Shown piece by piece: positions 44,784-52,719 of a DNA stretch of 64,000 bases. The translations under genes and the position numbers were made by a program. How positions within the stretch are numbered: position 1 is the stretch's first letter; each line of letters opens with the position of its first letter. Source of the DNA: Pseudothermotoga elfii DSM 9442 = NBRC 107921 (GTDB lineage: Bacteria > Thermotogota > Thermotogae > Thermotogales > DSM-5069); NCBI RefSeq assembly GCF_000504085.1, contig NC_022792.1, positions 2,012,001 to 2,076,000 on the forward strand, written 5' to 3'. The notes under the pieces were generated by a model. It saw nothing but the letters and a program-made list of their open reading frames with translations, was not told the DNA's origin and did no database searches.

Positions 44784-46730
44784 CTACCTCCCAACAAAAA
44801 TTGCAGTTACAACAGATGTTATTGCCATGAGTTTAATCAGTATATTTATAGATGGACCAGCGGTATCTTTAAGTGGATCACCAACGGTGTCTCCTATAAC
44901 AGTAGCTCTATGCGTCAGAGAACCTTTGCCACCGTAATGCCCTTCTTCTACATATTTTTTTGCATTATCCCAGGCTCCTCCAGAATTAGCCATAAATATG
45001 GCGAGCATAACTCCGGAAACAGTTGAACCAATAAGAATTCCCGCTGTTCCTGATGGTCCAAGAACAAAGTATGTCATAACCGGACTGATAACTGCAAGCA
45101 ATGATGGAAAAACCATCCTTTTCAGAGCACCTTTCGTGGCTATTTGAATACATCGATTGTAATCCGGCTGAACCTGTCCAGAGATTATACCAGGCACTTC
45201 TTTTATTTGCCTTCTTATTTCTTCAACCATGATATCTGCAGTATTACCAACAGCTTTCATTGTCAAAGCACTGAACAAAAATGGTAGCATGGCACCGATC
45301 ATGGCACCCGTGAAAAGCGTTGGATCTTTTATATCAAGTGTACTTACATGGGCTACATTTGCGTAATTTGAAAATAAAGCTAAGGAAGTCAAAGCAGCCG
45401 AAGTTATTGCAAACCCTTTACCCATAGCTGCTGTTGTATTGCCAACAGAATCAAGTTTATCTGTTATCTCTCTTACTTTGCTATCAAGACCGGCCATCTG
45501 AGCAATTCCACCAGCATTATCCGCAATGGGACCATAAGCGTCAACCGATAAACTCATGCCGATAGTAGAAAGCATTCCCACAGCTGACAGAGCTACTCCA
45601 AAAAGTCCAAGTAATCTGAACGAAATTAAAACAACGAGAACTATAAGTACAGTAACAACACTTGTTGATTCCATACCGAGGGATATACCATTTATCATTG
45701 AATTTGCTGGGCCCATGGTTGCTGATTTTGCCAGATTAATTACTTTTTTGCCCGATGTATAAAATTCCGTCACGAACCCAACAACTACGCCAACAAAAAT
45801 TCCAAGAATAACAACAAAGAAAATATTGTAAAGATTGATCACCGCGGAGTAAACGAACATACATACTGCAACAAGAACGCTTGACAGAATTGTTCCAAAT
45901 CTCAAAGCAGATGACGGATCTCTGAATTTCTTCCCAGCTGTTAAGGTAATTACAACAGAAGCGATAGAAGACAATAATCCGAAGGTAACCAGCGCAAAAA
46001 TAGCATCTGTAAATCTTGCGTCAATAATAGTTGCGAGAGCGAGCGCCGAAAAAATCGATCCAACATAAGATTCATAAAGATCAGCACCCATTCCAGCTAC
46101 ATCTCCCACATTATCTCCAACATTGTCAGCTATTACGGCAGGATTTCTCGGATCATCTTCTGGCAAATTTGCCTCAGTCTTTCCAACTATATCAGCACCT
46201 ACATCAGCTGCTTTCGTGTATATTCCGCCTCCAACTCTTGCAAACAAAGCCACGAAAGATGCACCAAGCGAATAATAACTTATATACTCTACATTACGCG
46301 TCAGTTTATATATTAGTCCAATGCCTAATAAACCAAGAGTTGATACGCTTATTCCCATGACTGCTCCACCGGAAAAAGCTATCCTCAATGCGCTTGGTAA
46401 ACCTTTAATGGCTCCCCAGCTTGTTCTGGCATTCGATTTCGTAGCAATTATCATGCCAAAAAAACCGGCAAGAGATGAAAAAACAGCACCGGCAATGAAA
46501 GAAATTGCACAAATCCAGTTAAGAAAAATGAATATCAAAAGCGCAATCACAAAAATAATTGGGAAAAAAATAGCATACTCTTGAAACAAAAATGACTTTG
46601 CACCCTTCTGTATCATCTCAGATAGCCTTATAGTTTCCTCATTGCCAGGACTGCTGTCCAGAATCCTAAAAATCAGAATAATTACACAACACACTGCAAT
46701 AACTATGGCTCCAAACAACAGCGCCAGCAA
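44784..46730 (-). CDS. hppA: Membrane-bound ion-translocating pyrophosphatase (K+-dependent type)
   Basis: About 648 residues with some 16 helices. Motifs GADIVGKTEANLPEDDPRNPAVIADNVGDNVGD (split: DVGADIVGK and DDPRNPAVIADNVGDNVGD), GNTTAAMGKGFAI and GDTVGDPLKDTAGPS are definitive. Ala in GNTTAAMGK is the family mark of the K+-dependent subgroup. Glu in DLYESYVGS is the conserved ion-gate region residue; Thermotoga homologues pump Na+, so Na+ (or H+) export coupled to PPi hydrolysis is expected. A TTG at 46730 has AAGGGGGTG at good spacing; the GTG at 46739 would overlap the Shine-Dalgarno. Confidence 0.93.
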   Translation of the reverse strand: MLALLFGAIVIAVCCVIILIFRILDSSPGNEETIRLSEMIQKGAKSFLFQEYAIFFPIIFVIALLIFIFLNWICAISFIAGAVFSSLAGFFGMIIATKSNARTSWGAIKGLPSALRIAFSGGAVMGISVSTLGLLGIGLIYKLTRNVEYISYYSLGASFVALFARVGGGIYTKAADVGADIVGKTEANLPEDDPRNPAVIADNVGDNVGDVAGMGADLYESYVGSIFSALALATIIDARFTDAIFALVTFGLLSSIASVVITLTAGKKFRDPSSALRFGTILSSVLVAVCMFVYSAVINLYNIFFVVILGIFVGVVVGFVTEFYTSGKKVINLAKSATMGPANSMINGISLGMESTSVVTVLIVLVVLISFRLLGLFGVALSAVGMLSTIGMSLSVDAYGPIADNAGGIAQMAGLDSKVREITDKLDSVGNTTAAMGKGFAITSAALTSLALFSNYANVAHVSTLDIKDPTLFTGAMIGAMLPFLFSALTMKAVGNTADIMVEEIRRQIKEVPGIISGQVQPDYNRCIQIATKGALKRMVFPSLLAVISPVMTYFVLGPSGTAGILIGSTVSGVMLAIFMANSGGAWDNAKKYVEEGHYGGKGSLTHRATVIGDTVGDPLKDTAGPSINILIKLMAITSVVTAIFVGR

Positions 46731-46818
46731 AAAATACACCCCCTTAAAAAATCTCTTGATTATATTATGATTGTACCAAAGAAATGTAGCTTATACTTTT
46801 TTGTACAAAATATGGTAA

Positions 46819-47556
46819 CTAATGATCTCTCTGCCTTAATATCTCAATGATTTTCGTTTTTTCTATCGTTTTTTCATCAACCTTCTTGATGAACTTTGCC
46901 GGAATACCTGCAACAACAGTGTATGGATCAACATCACTTACCACCACAGCGCCAGCTGCAACAACTGAGCCTTTTCCAACTTTCACTCCTTCCAAAACAA
47001 CGGCATTTGCACCTACCATGACATTATCTTCAATCACAACTGGTGTTGCGCTTGGTGGCTCTATAACACCGGCAATAACAGCACCGGCACCTATATGACA
47101 ATTCCTTCCTATAATTGCTCTCCCTCCTATCACTGCGTTCATGTCAATCATGGTTTTTTCTCCGATAACAGCACCCACATTGATAATTGCTCCCATCATA
47201 ATAACTGCACCGTCGCCGATTTTAACCAGATCTCTAATTACCGCACCTGGCTCAACGCGTGCATTAAATTTTGTAATGTCTGCCATGGGAAGCGCGGAGT
47301 TTCTGGCTTTAGCTTCTATGTGCACATCATGAATTTTATTTCCATTCTTTTCCAGGAATTGCCTCAGATCTTCATAGTCGGCAAAAATAATTCCAAAATT
47401 ATCTGTTCCAAAAAACTGAACACCACTCATATCAATATCACTCAAATGGCCTTTCACGTATGCGATTACCGGTGTTTTCTTTTTCGAACTACTGATCATT
47501 TCAATAATGGAATCAGCTGTTAAATCATTATTCATCTCGGTAAAATTATCTTGCAT
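46819..47556 (-). CDS. dapH: Tetrahydrodipicolinate N-acetyltransferase
   Basis: About 245 residues. An N-terminal domain is followed by a left-handed beta helix with hexapeptide repeats ([23 protein letters not shown], then [21 protein letters not shown]) and the tail [26 protein letters not shown]. This matches DapH/DapD-type acetyltransferases of the DAP pathway. ATG at 47556 with GGGGAGGTCAG upstream; it overlaps dapF by 25 bases. It takes tetrahydrodipicolinate into the N-acetyl branch to DAP and lysine. Confidence 0.9.
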   Translation of the reverse strand: MQDNFTEMNNDLTADSIIEMISSSKKKTPVIAYVKGHLSDIDMSGVQFFGTDNFGIIFADYEDLRQFLEKNGNKIHDVHIEAKARNSALPMADITKFNARVEPGAVIRDLVKIGDGAVIMMGAIINVGAVIGEKTMIDMNAVIGGRAIIGRNCHIGAGAVIAGVIEPPSATPVVIEDNVMVGANAVVLEGVKVGKGSVVAAGAVVVSDVDPYTVVAGIPAKFIKKVDEKTIEKTKIIEILRQRDH

Positions 47557-48254
47557 CTTCTGACCTCCCCCTGCAAAAAAATTGAATCTCCGTTTATATA
47601 GACGCACAATATTCCACCAGGGACCTCAACCAACAATCTATCCGTCTGACATATGGAAAAGACAGCCGCAGCACCACTACCGCATGCTTTTGTTTCTCTT
47701 TCCACGCCTTTCTCAAAAGTCCTCATTTTTACACAATTTTTTTCAAGAATCTGATAAAAGTCTATATTGGCATCTGTCAGAGCCCTCAGCCTCTTACCCT
47801 CATGAATAACGTCCATTCTGTCAACAGATTTTACTTTCAATACAAAGTGCAGAACACCTACCCGGATTAGATGGCCCTCGAATTCCTCTACCACCCTTTT
47901 CCCAAGGTATATCGGACCAGGCATCTGTACCGATATCTTTTCTTTCTGAATAAAACCTTTCAGGGTGCCAGATTTTGTATGAAATATGAGATGATCGTCT
48001 TTCAGAAACCCCTCATCACGTAAAAATGCCACAAAAGCTCTCGCACCGTTGCCGCAAAAAATCGCCCTCTTTCCATCACGATTAAAATAATCCATGAAAA
48101 AGTCCTGGCCTGATTTTTCAACAAATATTGCACCATCCTGATCAGTAATATAGTTTAGAATTAAATCGCGCTTGGTGTCATCCCCTAAAAGATTTGTCAT
48201 CGAATCAAATATCAAAAATGTGTTTCCATTCGCCGAATATTCAACGATTTTCAT
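47532..48254 (-). CDS. dapF: Diaminopimelate epimerase
   Basis: 240 residues, slightly shorter than most Dap[18 protein letters not shown] at the N-terminus and the two catalytic Cys in FCGNGARAF and [12 protein letters not shown] identify it. It converts LL-DAP to meso-DAP for lysine and peptidoglycan. GGGAGTGATT precedes the ATG. Upstream lies a terminator-containing leader. Confidence 0.92.
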   Translation of the reverse strand: MKIVEYSANGNTFLIFDSMTNLLGDDTKRDLILNYITDQDGAIFVEKSGQDFFMDYFNRDGKRAIFCGNGARAFVAFLRDEGFLKDDHLIFHTKSGTLKGFIQKEKISVQMPGPIYLGKRVVEEFEGHLIRVGVLHFVLKVKSVDRMDVIHEGKRLRALTDANIDFYQILEKNCVKMRTFEKGVERETKACGSGAAAVFSICQTDRLLVEVPGGILCVYINGDSIFLQGEVRRCKIILPR

Positions 48255-48270
48255 TTCTAATCACTCCCAA

Positions 48271-48303
48271 TAAAAAAATCGGGCCGCCTTACTGGCAGCC
48301 CGG
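48271..48303 (-). terminator. Terminator in the dapF leader (probable attenuator)
   Basis: On the minus strand CGGGCTGCC-AGTAA-GGCGGCCCG is a 9-bp stem (one GU) followed by A and seven T, ending 17 bases before the dapF ATG. Its 5' base overlaps ATCACCGG (48307-48300), which can pair instead with CCGGTGAT (48359-48352). The two structures exclude one another. Confidence 0.8.
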
Positions 48304-48323
48304 TGATCTTTTCAGGTTGTGTG

Positions 48324-48431
48324 TCAATATAAACACACACGCCCTTCCACAATCACCGGACAGTAGCGCTTTATATTTGCACCTAAAACACTTAAAATTT
48401 TTTCATTCAACAAAGACTCATAAAATCGCAA
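48324..48431 (-). CDS. Small leader ORF upstream of dapF
   Basis: 35 codons starting at TTG 48431 with a strong AGGAGGG eight bases upstream. The peptide begins MRFYESLLNEKILSVLG and contains IKRYCPVIVEGR. It stops inside a (GT)4 repeat region. If the repeat had one more GT unit the frame would continue as VCVYIDTQPEKITG, run through the terminator hairpin and stop three bases before dapF, making a 58-residue peptide. So it is either an attenuator leader peptide or a small gene broken by a dinucleotide-repeat contraction. Its 3' part covers the antiterminator arm at 48352-48359. Confidence 0.5.
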   Translation of the reverse strand: MRFYESLLNEKILSVLGANIKRYCPVIVEGRVCLY

Positions 48432-48566
48432 ATCTCTTTCCCTCCTGTTTCTACATATGATACACCTGTGCATTAATCTGGAATATTAAAAATATAAAAA
48501 ACAAAACGTAAATGCATTGTTAATTAAGGCAAGCTAAAAAAATCTCTAAACTCAGGTGAGTTGGAG

Positions 48567-48572
48567 TATAAT
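48567..48572 (+). promoter_or_regulatory. Probable PPi-PFK -10 element
   Basis: TATAAT 35 bases upstream of the GTG start. No clear -35. The remainder of the 48432-48606 spacer shows only the probable divergent dap promoter (TATCAT-like near 48464-48470, minus strand) and AT-rich DNA. Confidence 0.45.
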
Positions 48573-48606
48573 TCTTTCGATAAACTACGAGAAGGGGTGT
48601 TTTAAC

Positions 48607-49869
48607 GTGTCTGGGAAAGTCGGAATTCTCGTTGGTGGAGGTCCCGCACCAGGCATCAATAGCGTGATCAACGCCGTGACAATTGAAGCCATTAACAATG
48701 GCTTGGAGGTAGTGGGTATTTACGACGGTTTCGAGCACCTGATGAAAGCACAAACGACCTTTGTCCGCCATTTAACTATTTCAGATGTCTCTCGCATTCA
48801 CATTGAAGGAGGTTCTATCTTAAGAACATCGCGCGCAAATCCCACAAAAAAAGCTGAGGATCTGCAAAATGTCGTTAGAGCTCTTAAAGAACTGCAGGTG
48901 AGGTACCTGGTCACAATAGGTGGGGATGATACCGCATTTTCAGCTTCATCAGTGATGAAAGTGAGCAATGGAGCACTACGTGTTGCACATGTTCCGAAAA
49001 CTATCGATAACGATCTACCACTCCCTGGAGGCATGCCAACTTTCGGTTTTGAAACAGCACGCCATGTTGGAACAGAACTTGTCTATAACTTGATGCAGGA
49101 TTCAAGAACTACAAACAGATGGTATTTCGTCGTAGTAATGGGAAGAAAAGCAGGTCATTTAGCGCTCGGTATAGGTAAAGCAGCAAGCGCAGCATTAACC
49201 GTTATTGGAGAAGAATTCAGAAAGGAAAGGATAAAACTTTCTGAAGTATGTGATCTGCTTGAGGCAGCTATAATAAAAAGAAAAGCACTGGGGCGTAACG
49301 ATGGTTTAGCAGTAATAGCTGAAGGAATAGGAGAAATGATCGATCCGAAAGAACTTGCAAGTATTCCCGGCGTAGTAGTTGAAACTGATCCGCATGGTCA
49401 TATAAGACTGAGCGAAATTCCTCTTGCAACTATTCTCAAAAGGGAAATTCAGAAACGTTTCGCTCAGAGAGATGAAAAGATAAATATAATCGACGTGACA
49501 CTTGGATATGAACTCAGATGTGCAAGGCCAACACCCTTCGATATTGATTACACAAGAACCTTAGGTTACGGAGCAATGCGATTTTTACTTGGAGAATATG
49601 AAGAAAATTTGACTGGTGGTATGGTGTGCCTTGACAATGGAAGAATTAGAATACTGCCTTTCGAAGAACTTATAGATCCATCCACCGGTAGGACAAAAGT
49701 CCGTATGGTAGATATAAATTCTGAGCACTATAGAGTTGCACGCAGCTACATGATCAGATTAACCAGAAAAGATTTACAAGATGAAGAAATGCTGTCCAGA
49801 CTAACCAGAGTCGCCAGAATAAGCAGAGAAGAATTTCTTGAAAAATTCTCAAAGGTCGCCGAGATATGA
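48607..49869 (+). CDS. pfp: Pyrophosphate-dependent 6-phosphofructokinase
   Basis: About 420 residues. GGGPAPGINSVINA is the N-terminal loop. IGGDDTAFSA has the GGDDT motif in which the second Asp marks PPi- rather than ATP-users; KTIDNDLPL holds the catalytic Asp and VVMGRKAGH follows. Converts fructose-6-phosphate and PPi reversibly. GTG at 48607 with AAGGGGTG upstream. Single-gene transcript closed by a GC-rich hairpin. It complements the ATP-PFK at 58.6 kb. Confidence 0.93.
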   Translation: MSGKVGILVGGGPAPGINSVINAVTIEAINNGLEVVGIYDGFEHLMKAQTTFVRHLTISDVSRIHIEGGSILRTSRANPTKKAEDLQNVVRALKELQVRYLVTIGGDDTAFSASSVMKVSNGALRVAHVPKTIDNDLPLPGGMPTFGFETARHVGTELVYNLMQDSRTTNRWYFVVVMGRKAGHLALGIGKAASAALTVIGEEFRKERIKLSEVCDLLEAAIIKRKALGRNDGLAVIAEGIGEMIDPKELASIPGVVVETDPHGHIRLSEIPLATILKREIQKRFAQRDEKINIIDVTLGYELRCARPTPFDIDYTRTLGYGAMRFLLGEYEENLTGGMVCLDNGRIRILPFEELIDPSTGRTKVRMVDINSEHYRVARSYMIRLTRKDLQDEEMLSRLTRVARISREEFLEKFSKVAEI

Positions 49870-49873
49870 AAAC

Positions 49874-49891
49874 CCCCGGCTCAGGCCGGGG
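49874..49891. terminator. Bidirectional hairpin between pfp and the small Lys-rich ORF
   Basis: CCCCGGC-TCAG-GCCGGGG, a 7-bp stem. On the plus strand a T-rich stretch follows after eight bases; on the minus strand GTTTTC follows. It probably terminates both convergent transcripts, weakly. Confidence 0.65.
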
Positions 49892-49895
49892 CATT

Positions 49896-49973
49896 CTATT
49901 TTTTCTTCTTTTCTGTTTTCTTAGGCTTTTCTTCTATTTTTTTTGGCTCAGGATTCTTTTTTGAACACGGCAT
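49896..49973 (-). CDS. Tiny lysine-rich protein (25 residues)
   Basis: ATG at 49973 with GGGGGTGAG six bases upstream; stop TAG at 49896. The peptide begins MPCSKKNPEPKK and ends in KKTEKKKK: about half of it is Lys/Glu/Pro. It is followed by the shared terminator hairpin. Function unknown; possibly a nucleic-acid-binding or RNA-stabilising peptide. The strong ribosome-binding site and tidy terminator argue that it is real, although a run of A-rich codons can arise by chance. Confidence 0.5.
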   Translation of the reverse strand: MPCSKKNPEPKKIEEKPKKTEKKKK

Positions 49974-50015
49974 TATCTCACCCCCATCCTCAAATAATTA
50001 TACTATAACTAATTT

Positions 50016-50672
50016 TCAACTGAGGTACCTCAAAATTCTGAGAAAAACCTCCGGTGGCTTTTCAGCAAAAAAAGCCCCGGCTTCAATCAACGAACGAGCA
50101 TTGTTGCGGTCATGCAACACACCTATTATGCACTTAATCCCCGCGCCAACAGCAGATTTAACTCCATTTACAGAATCCTCAAAAACGATACTTTCTGCAC
50201 AATTGACTTTCAATCTTCTCAAACATTCAATGTATATATCTGGATCTGGCTTGCTTTTTTCAACATCATCCCCAAAAACCATGGAGTCAAACAAACCGCA
50301 CAAATTAGCTTTTTTAAGCCTTTTTAAGGCTTCTTCTTTGATTGTAGAAGTTGCAACTCCCAGTTTGATATGCATTTTTTTAAGTTGACCGATAATTTCT
50401 GAAACACATTCTCTGGGTTTAAGATCATACGAAAGCTCTTCGAATAGATCGTGCACTAATTCAATAAACGCAAACTCATCAATGTTCAAGCCAAATTTCT
50501 TTATGATTTTTCTTGCTCCACCGCGTTCCAGAGTTGTGCCTGCCAATTCGTCAAACAAATTATCCTGAAAATCTACACCAAACTTTGAGAAGATCTGATG
50601 GAAAATATCCCTATAAAGTCTTTCGCTATCTATAAGAACACCATCCATGTCGAATATAACAGCTTTAATCAT
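50016..50672 (-). CDS. HAD-superfamily phosphatase (beta-phosphoglucomutase-like)
   Basis: About 218 residues. HAD motif I DMDGVLIDSE, motif II ATSTIKEEALKRL (Thr), motif III Lys in KSKPDPDIY and motif IV FEDSVNG. The helical cap between motifs I and II is the subfamily I type of beta-phosphoglucomutase and sugar phosphatases. The ATG overlaps the previous stop (ATGA). It may be a phosphoglycolate/sugar phosphatase; no phosphoglucomutase-type evidence beyond family. Confidence 0.8.
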   Translation of the reverse strand: MIKAVIFDMDGVLIDSERLYRDIFHQIFSKFGVDFQDNLFDELAGTTLERGGARKIIKKFGLNIDEFAFIELVHDLFEELSYDLKPRECVSEIIGQLKKMHIKLGVATSTIKEEALKRLKKANLCGLFDSMVFGDDVEKSKPDPDIYIECLRRLKVNCAESIVFEDSVNGVKSAVGAGIKCIIGVLHDRNNARSLIEAGAFFAEKPPEVFLRILRYLS

Positions 50673-51274
50673 TCGACTGTTTGGTTTTGACATATAATAT
50701 CCCAGTTTTCAACTACGTGAAAAAATTCTTTGAGATTTTTGACTCTTGGAAGATCAACGAATTGTCTATTGTGTGGCCAATCCATAACGACAACCGAGAC
50801 ACCATGGCAGATCAGATTATCAATATGGTGTGGAGCATCATCAAGTGCAATGCTTATATTCATCTTTTCACATAACGCACCTTTCTTTGAAGTTACATAC
50901 ACAAGTGGCGAGATAGAACCGCCTATGTGACGTTTTATCCATCGGCAAGTCTGCTCCTCAACACTCCTTCCTCGCACTGGGAAGCGGGATGTCACGAAAA
51001 AAATCTCGTATCTTTTCGACAGAATAACCTCTCTTAGCAAGGAGAAGTCTTCCTCTCTGGCGAATGGTTTCAGGGTTTCGTAAAAATTCTCCCTGTTTTT
51101 AATGATATTCCAGACTTCCTGTTCCATTTCCCTGGTCAGCCCAGGAATACATCTGTAAAAATCCCATTCAGTTATCTCAACATCTTTCGGCGTACCAAAA
51201 AGCTCATGGCTCAAATCTATAAAAGCTCCATTGAAATCAGCAAGCACGTCATCAACATCTATCATGATCTTCAA
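50669..51274 (-). CDS. HAD-family 5'-nucleotidase-like protein
   Basis: 201 residues. Begins MKIMIDVDDVLADFNGAF (DxDD motif I), followed by FVTSRFPVRG (motif II Thr) and ALDDAPHHIDNL (motif IV). This combination, with SPLVYVTSKKGALC, resembles 5'(3')-deoxyribonucleotidases (NT5C/YqfW-type). Probable start TTG 51274 with AGGTGAT upstream, overlapping the preceding stop; an ATG three codons later is possible. Likely dephosphorylates a nucleotide, but the substrate is not known. Confidence 0.75.
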   Translation of the reverse strand: MKIMIDVDDVLADFNGAFIDLSHELFGTPKDVEITEWDFYRCIPGLTREMEQEVWNIIKNRENFYETLKPFAREEDFSLLREVILSKRYEIFFVTSRFPVRGRSVEEQTCRWIKRHIGGSISPLVYVTSKKGALCEKMNISIALDDAPHHIDNLICHGVSVVVMDWPHNRQFVDLPRVKNLKEFFHVVENWDIICQNQTVE

Positions 51275-51996
51275 ACATTTATCACCTGCCTGAGCCTTTG
51301 ATCAGCGTCAATATACTGGTTTATTTCGCTTGAAAGTTTTATCAAAAGATACCACCAGTATATACCGAGCGTAACTATAACCAGCAAAATGAACACACCT
51401 ATATTTCTGGATTTAATATACGTCAACATGGGTGTTTCAACACCTAAGAGTGGGTACATAATATTCTTAATTTCTTCCAACCTTTTCGAGACAGTGAATA
51501 CGCTTTGCAGATATACAGCCAGAAAGATTATCGCCAGTATTGAAAAAACAAATGAAGCTACTCCCGTAAAAAGTGCCAGTACATAGAAAATTAAATAAAC
51601 CCAATATGCCCACGTATAGAGCTGTAAGCCTGACAGATGACCTTCTAAAACAACCAGGTTAGTCTGCTTCTCTGAATCACCTTTCTGTTTTAAATAAGTC
51701 AACAATGTTTTGGTGTTTTGAATATTGTCTGTCAGAGCACTGCTCCACTGATTCAAAACAATAAGAGTAAAAACAGCAGCCAGTATGCCAAATATCCCTG
51801 CAAAAATCGCTGCGACCATACCACCAAACATCTGACCATATCCAAATTCATAATCAGAGAAAAAACCTTCAACTATGCCCTCAAGCATGTGTGCAGTTCC
51901 TACAATACCAGCCAAGCCAGCAACTACTGATAGAACAATGGCAACTATAGCAAAAGCTGTGTTGACCTTTCTTTCATTCAACATCGGTATTGCCAT
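51271..51996 (-). CDS. Polytopic membrane protein, function unknown
   Basis: About 241 residues with five predicted helices: residues 14-38, 62-84, 132-148, 150-172 and a last one (IGVFILLVIVTLGIYWWYLLIKL) whose pattern resembles DUF4234 ends. Between helices 2 and 3 is a soluble coiled region with KQKGDSEKQ. ATG at 51996 with AGGAGGTGGGG upstream; 23-base overlap with the HAD gene before it. Part of an operon with three HAD proteins, but no function is suggested. Confidence 0.65.
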   Translation of the reverse strand: MAIPMLNERKVNTAFAIVAIVLSVVAGLAGIVGTAHMLEGIVEGFFSDYEFGYGQMFGGMVAAIFAGIFGILAAVFTLIVLNQWSSALTDNIQNTKTLLTYLKQKGDSEKQTNLVVLEGHLSGLQLYTWAYWVYLIFYVLALFTGVASFVFSILAIIFLAVYLQSVFTVSKRLEEIKNIMYPLLGVETPMLTYIKSRNIGVFILLVIVTLGIYWWYLLIKLSSEINQYIDADQRLRQVINV

Positions 51997-52639
51997 GTTC
52001 CCCACCTCCTAATTGAATTTTGTCGATTTCCTTTACATTAATAAATTCAATACCTATTTTCTCACATGAGCGATCAAAATATTCATCATTACCAACCATA
52101 GTGCAATCGCCTGGAGCAACTTTCAATATAGAAATTATTTGCTGAAAATATCTTGGATCAGGTTTACAGTAATATGAATTTTCCATATGCGTTATCAAAT
52201 CAAAACTGCATTCTGTCATACCTATCCACTCTAATCTCTTAATAATCGCTATTTTTGGGAACACCGGATTGGTCGCGAGAACTGTTAAAATACCATGTTC
52301 TTTTGCCCTGTTTACCAAGTTTACCACAGAAATGTTAGGTTTCACAAAAACACTTAAATTTTCAAAATATTTACTTCTGTAAAATGTGTCAAATATTCCT
52401 TTCAAGTCAGCAAAATTTAGCTGGCTTTTTTTTGAAAAGCATTCCAGAAACCTTTCATAATTGTTGGCTTTCCCATCAGCAAAATTGGTAATTTGCTCAA
52501 TGCATTCCATGATCTCTTTACCTGAAAATGACATCCTATTTTCAGCAAAAGCTTTGAGTTGCACAAAATATTCTTTTGTAAATTTTTCTTCGTTAACTTC
52601 GACAAGCGTTCCATCATAATCTACCAATAAAGCCCTCAT
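51974..52639 (-). CDS. HAD-superfamily hydrolase
   Basis: About 221 residues. Motif I VDYDGTLVEV, motif II TVLATNPVFPK, a Lys in YCKPDPRYF and motif IV VGNDEYFDRSC. I set the start at the ATG 52639 with GAAAGGAGAG upstream; the longer open frame has no ribosome-binding site and crosses the divergent promoter. Head of a minus-strand operon with a membrane protein and two more HAD enzymes. Substrate unknown. Confidence 0.75.
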   Translation of the reverse strand: MRALLVDYDGTLVEVNEEKFTKEYFVQLKAFAENRMSFSGKEIMECIEQITNFADGKANNYERFLECFSKKSQLNFADLKGIFDTFYRSKYFENLSVFVKPNISVVNLVNRAKEHGILTVLATNPVFPKIAIIKRLEWIGMTECSFDLITHMENSYYCKPDPRYFQQIISILKVAPGDCTMVGNDEYFDRSCEKIGIEFINVKEIDKIQLGGGEHGNTDVE

Positions 52640-52719
52640 TAAAACTCTCCTTTCTTGAAAAAGCTGTGGTACAATTTTACCAGTCATCAATATGTATTGT
52701 GCCAAAAGGGGGTTAAAAA

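Noticed and set aside
48255-48470. Lysine riboswitch or T-box in the dapF leader
   Set aside because: The lysine aptamer's conserved core (such as AGGCGC and GAGGTGC-type segments) and the T-box TGGN consensus are not found. The leader is only about 170 bases long and has a translated ORF instead.
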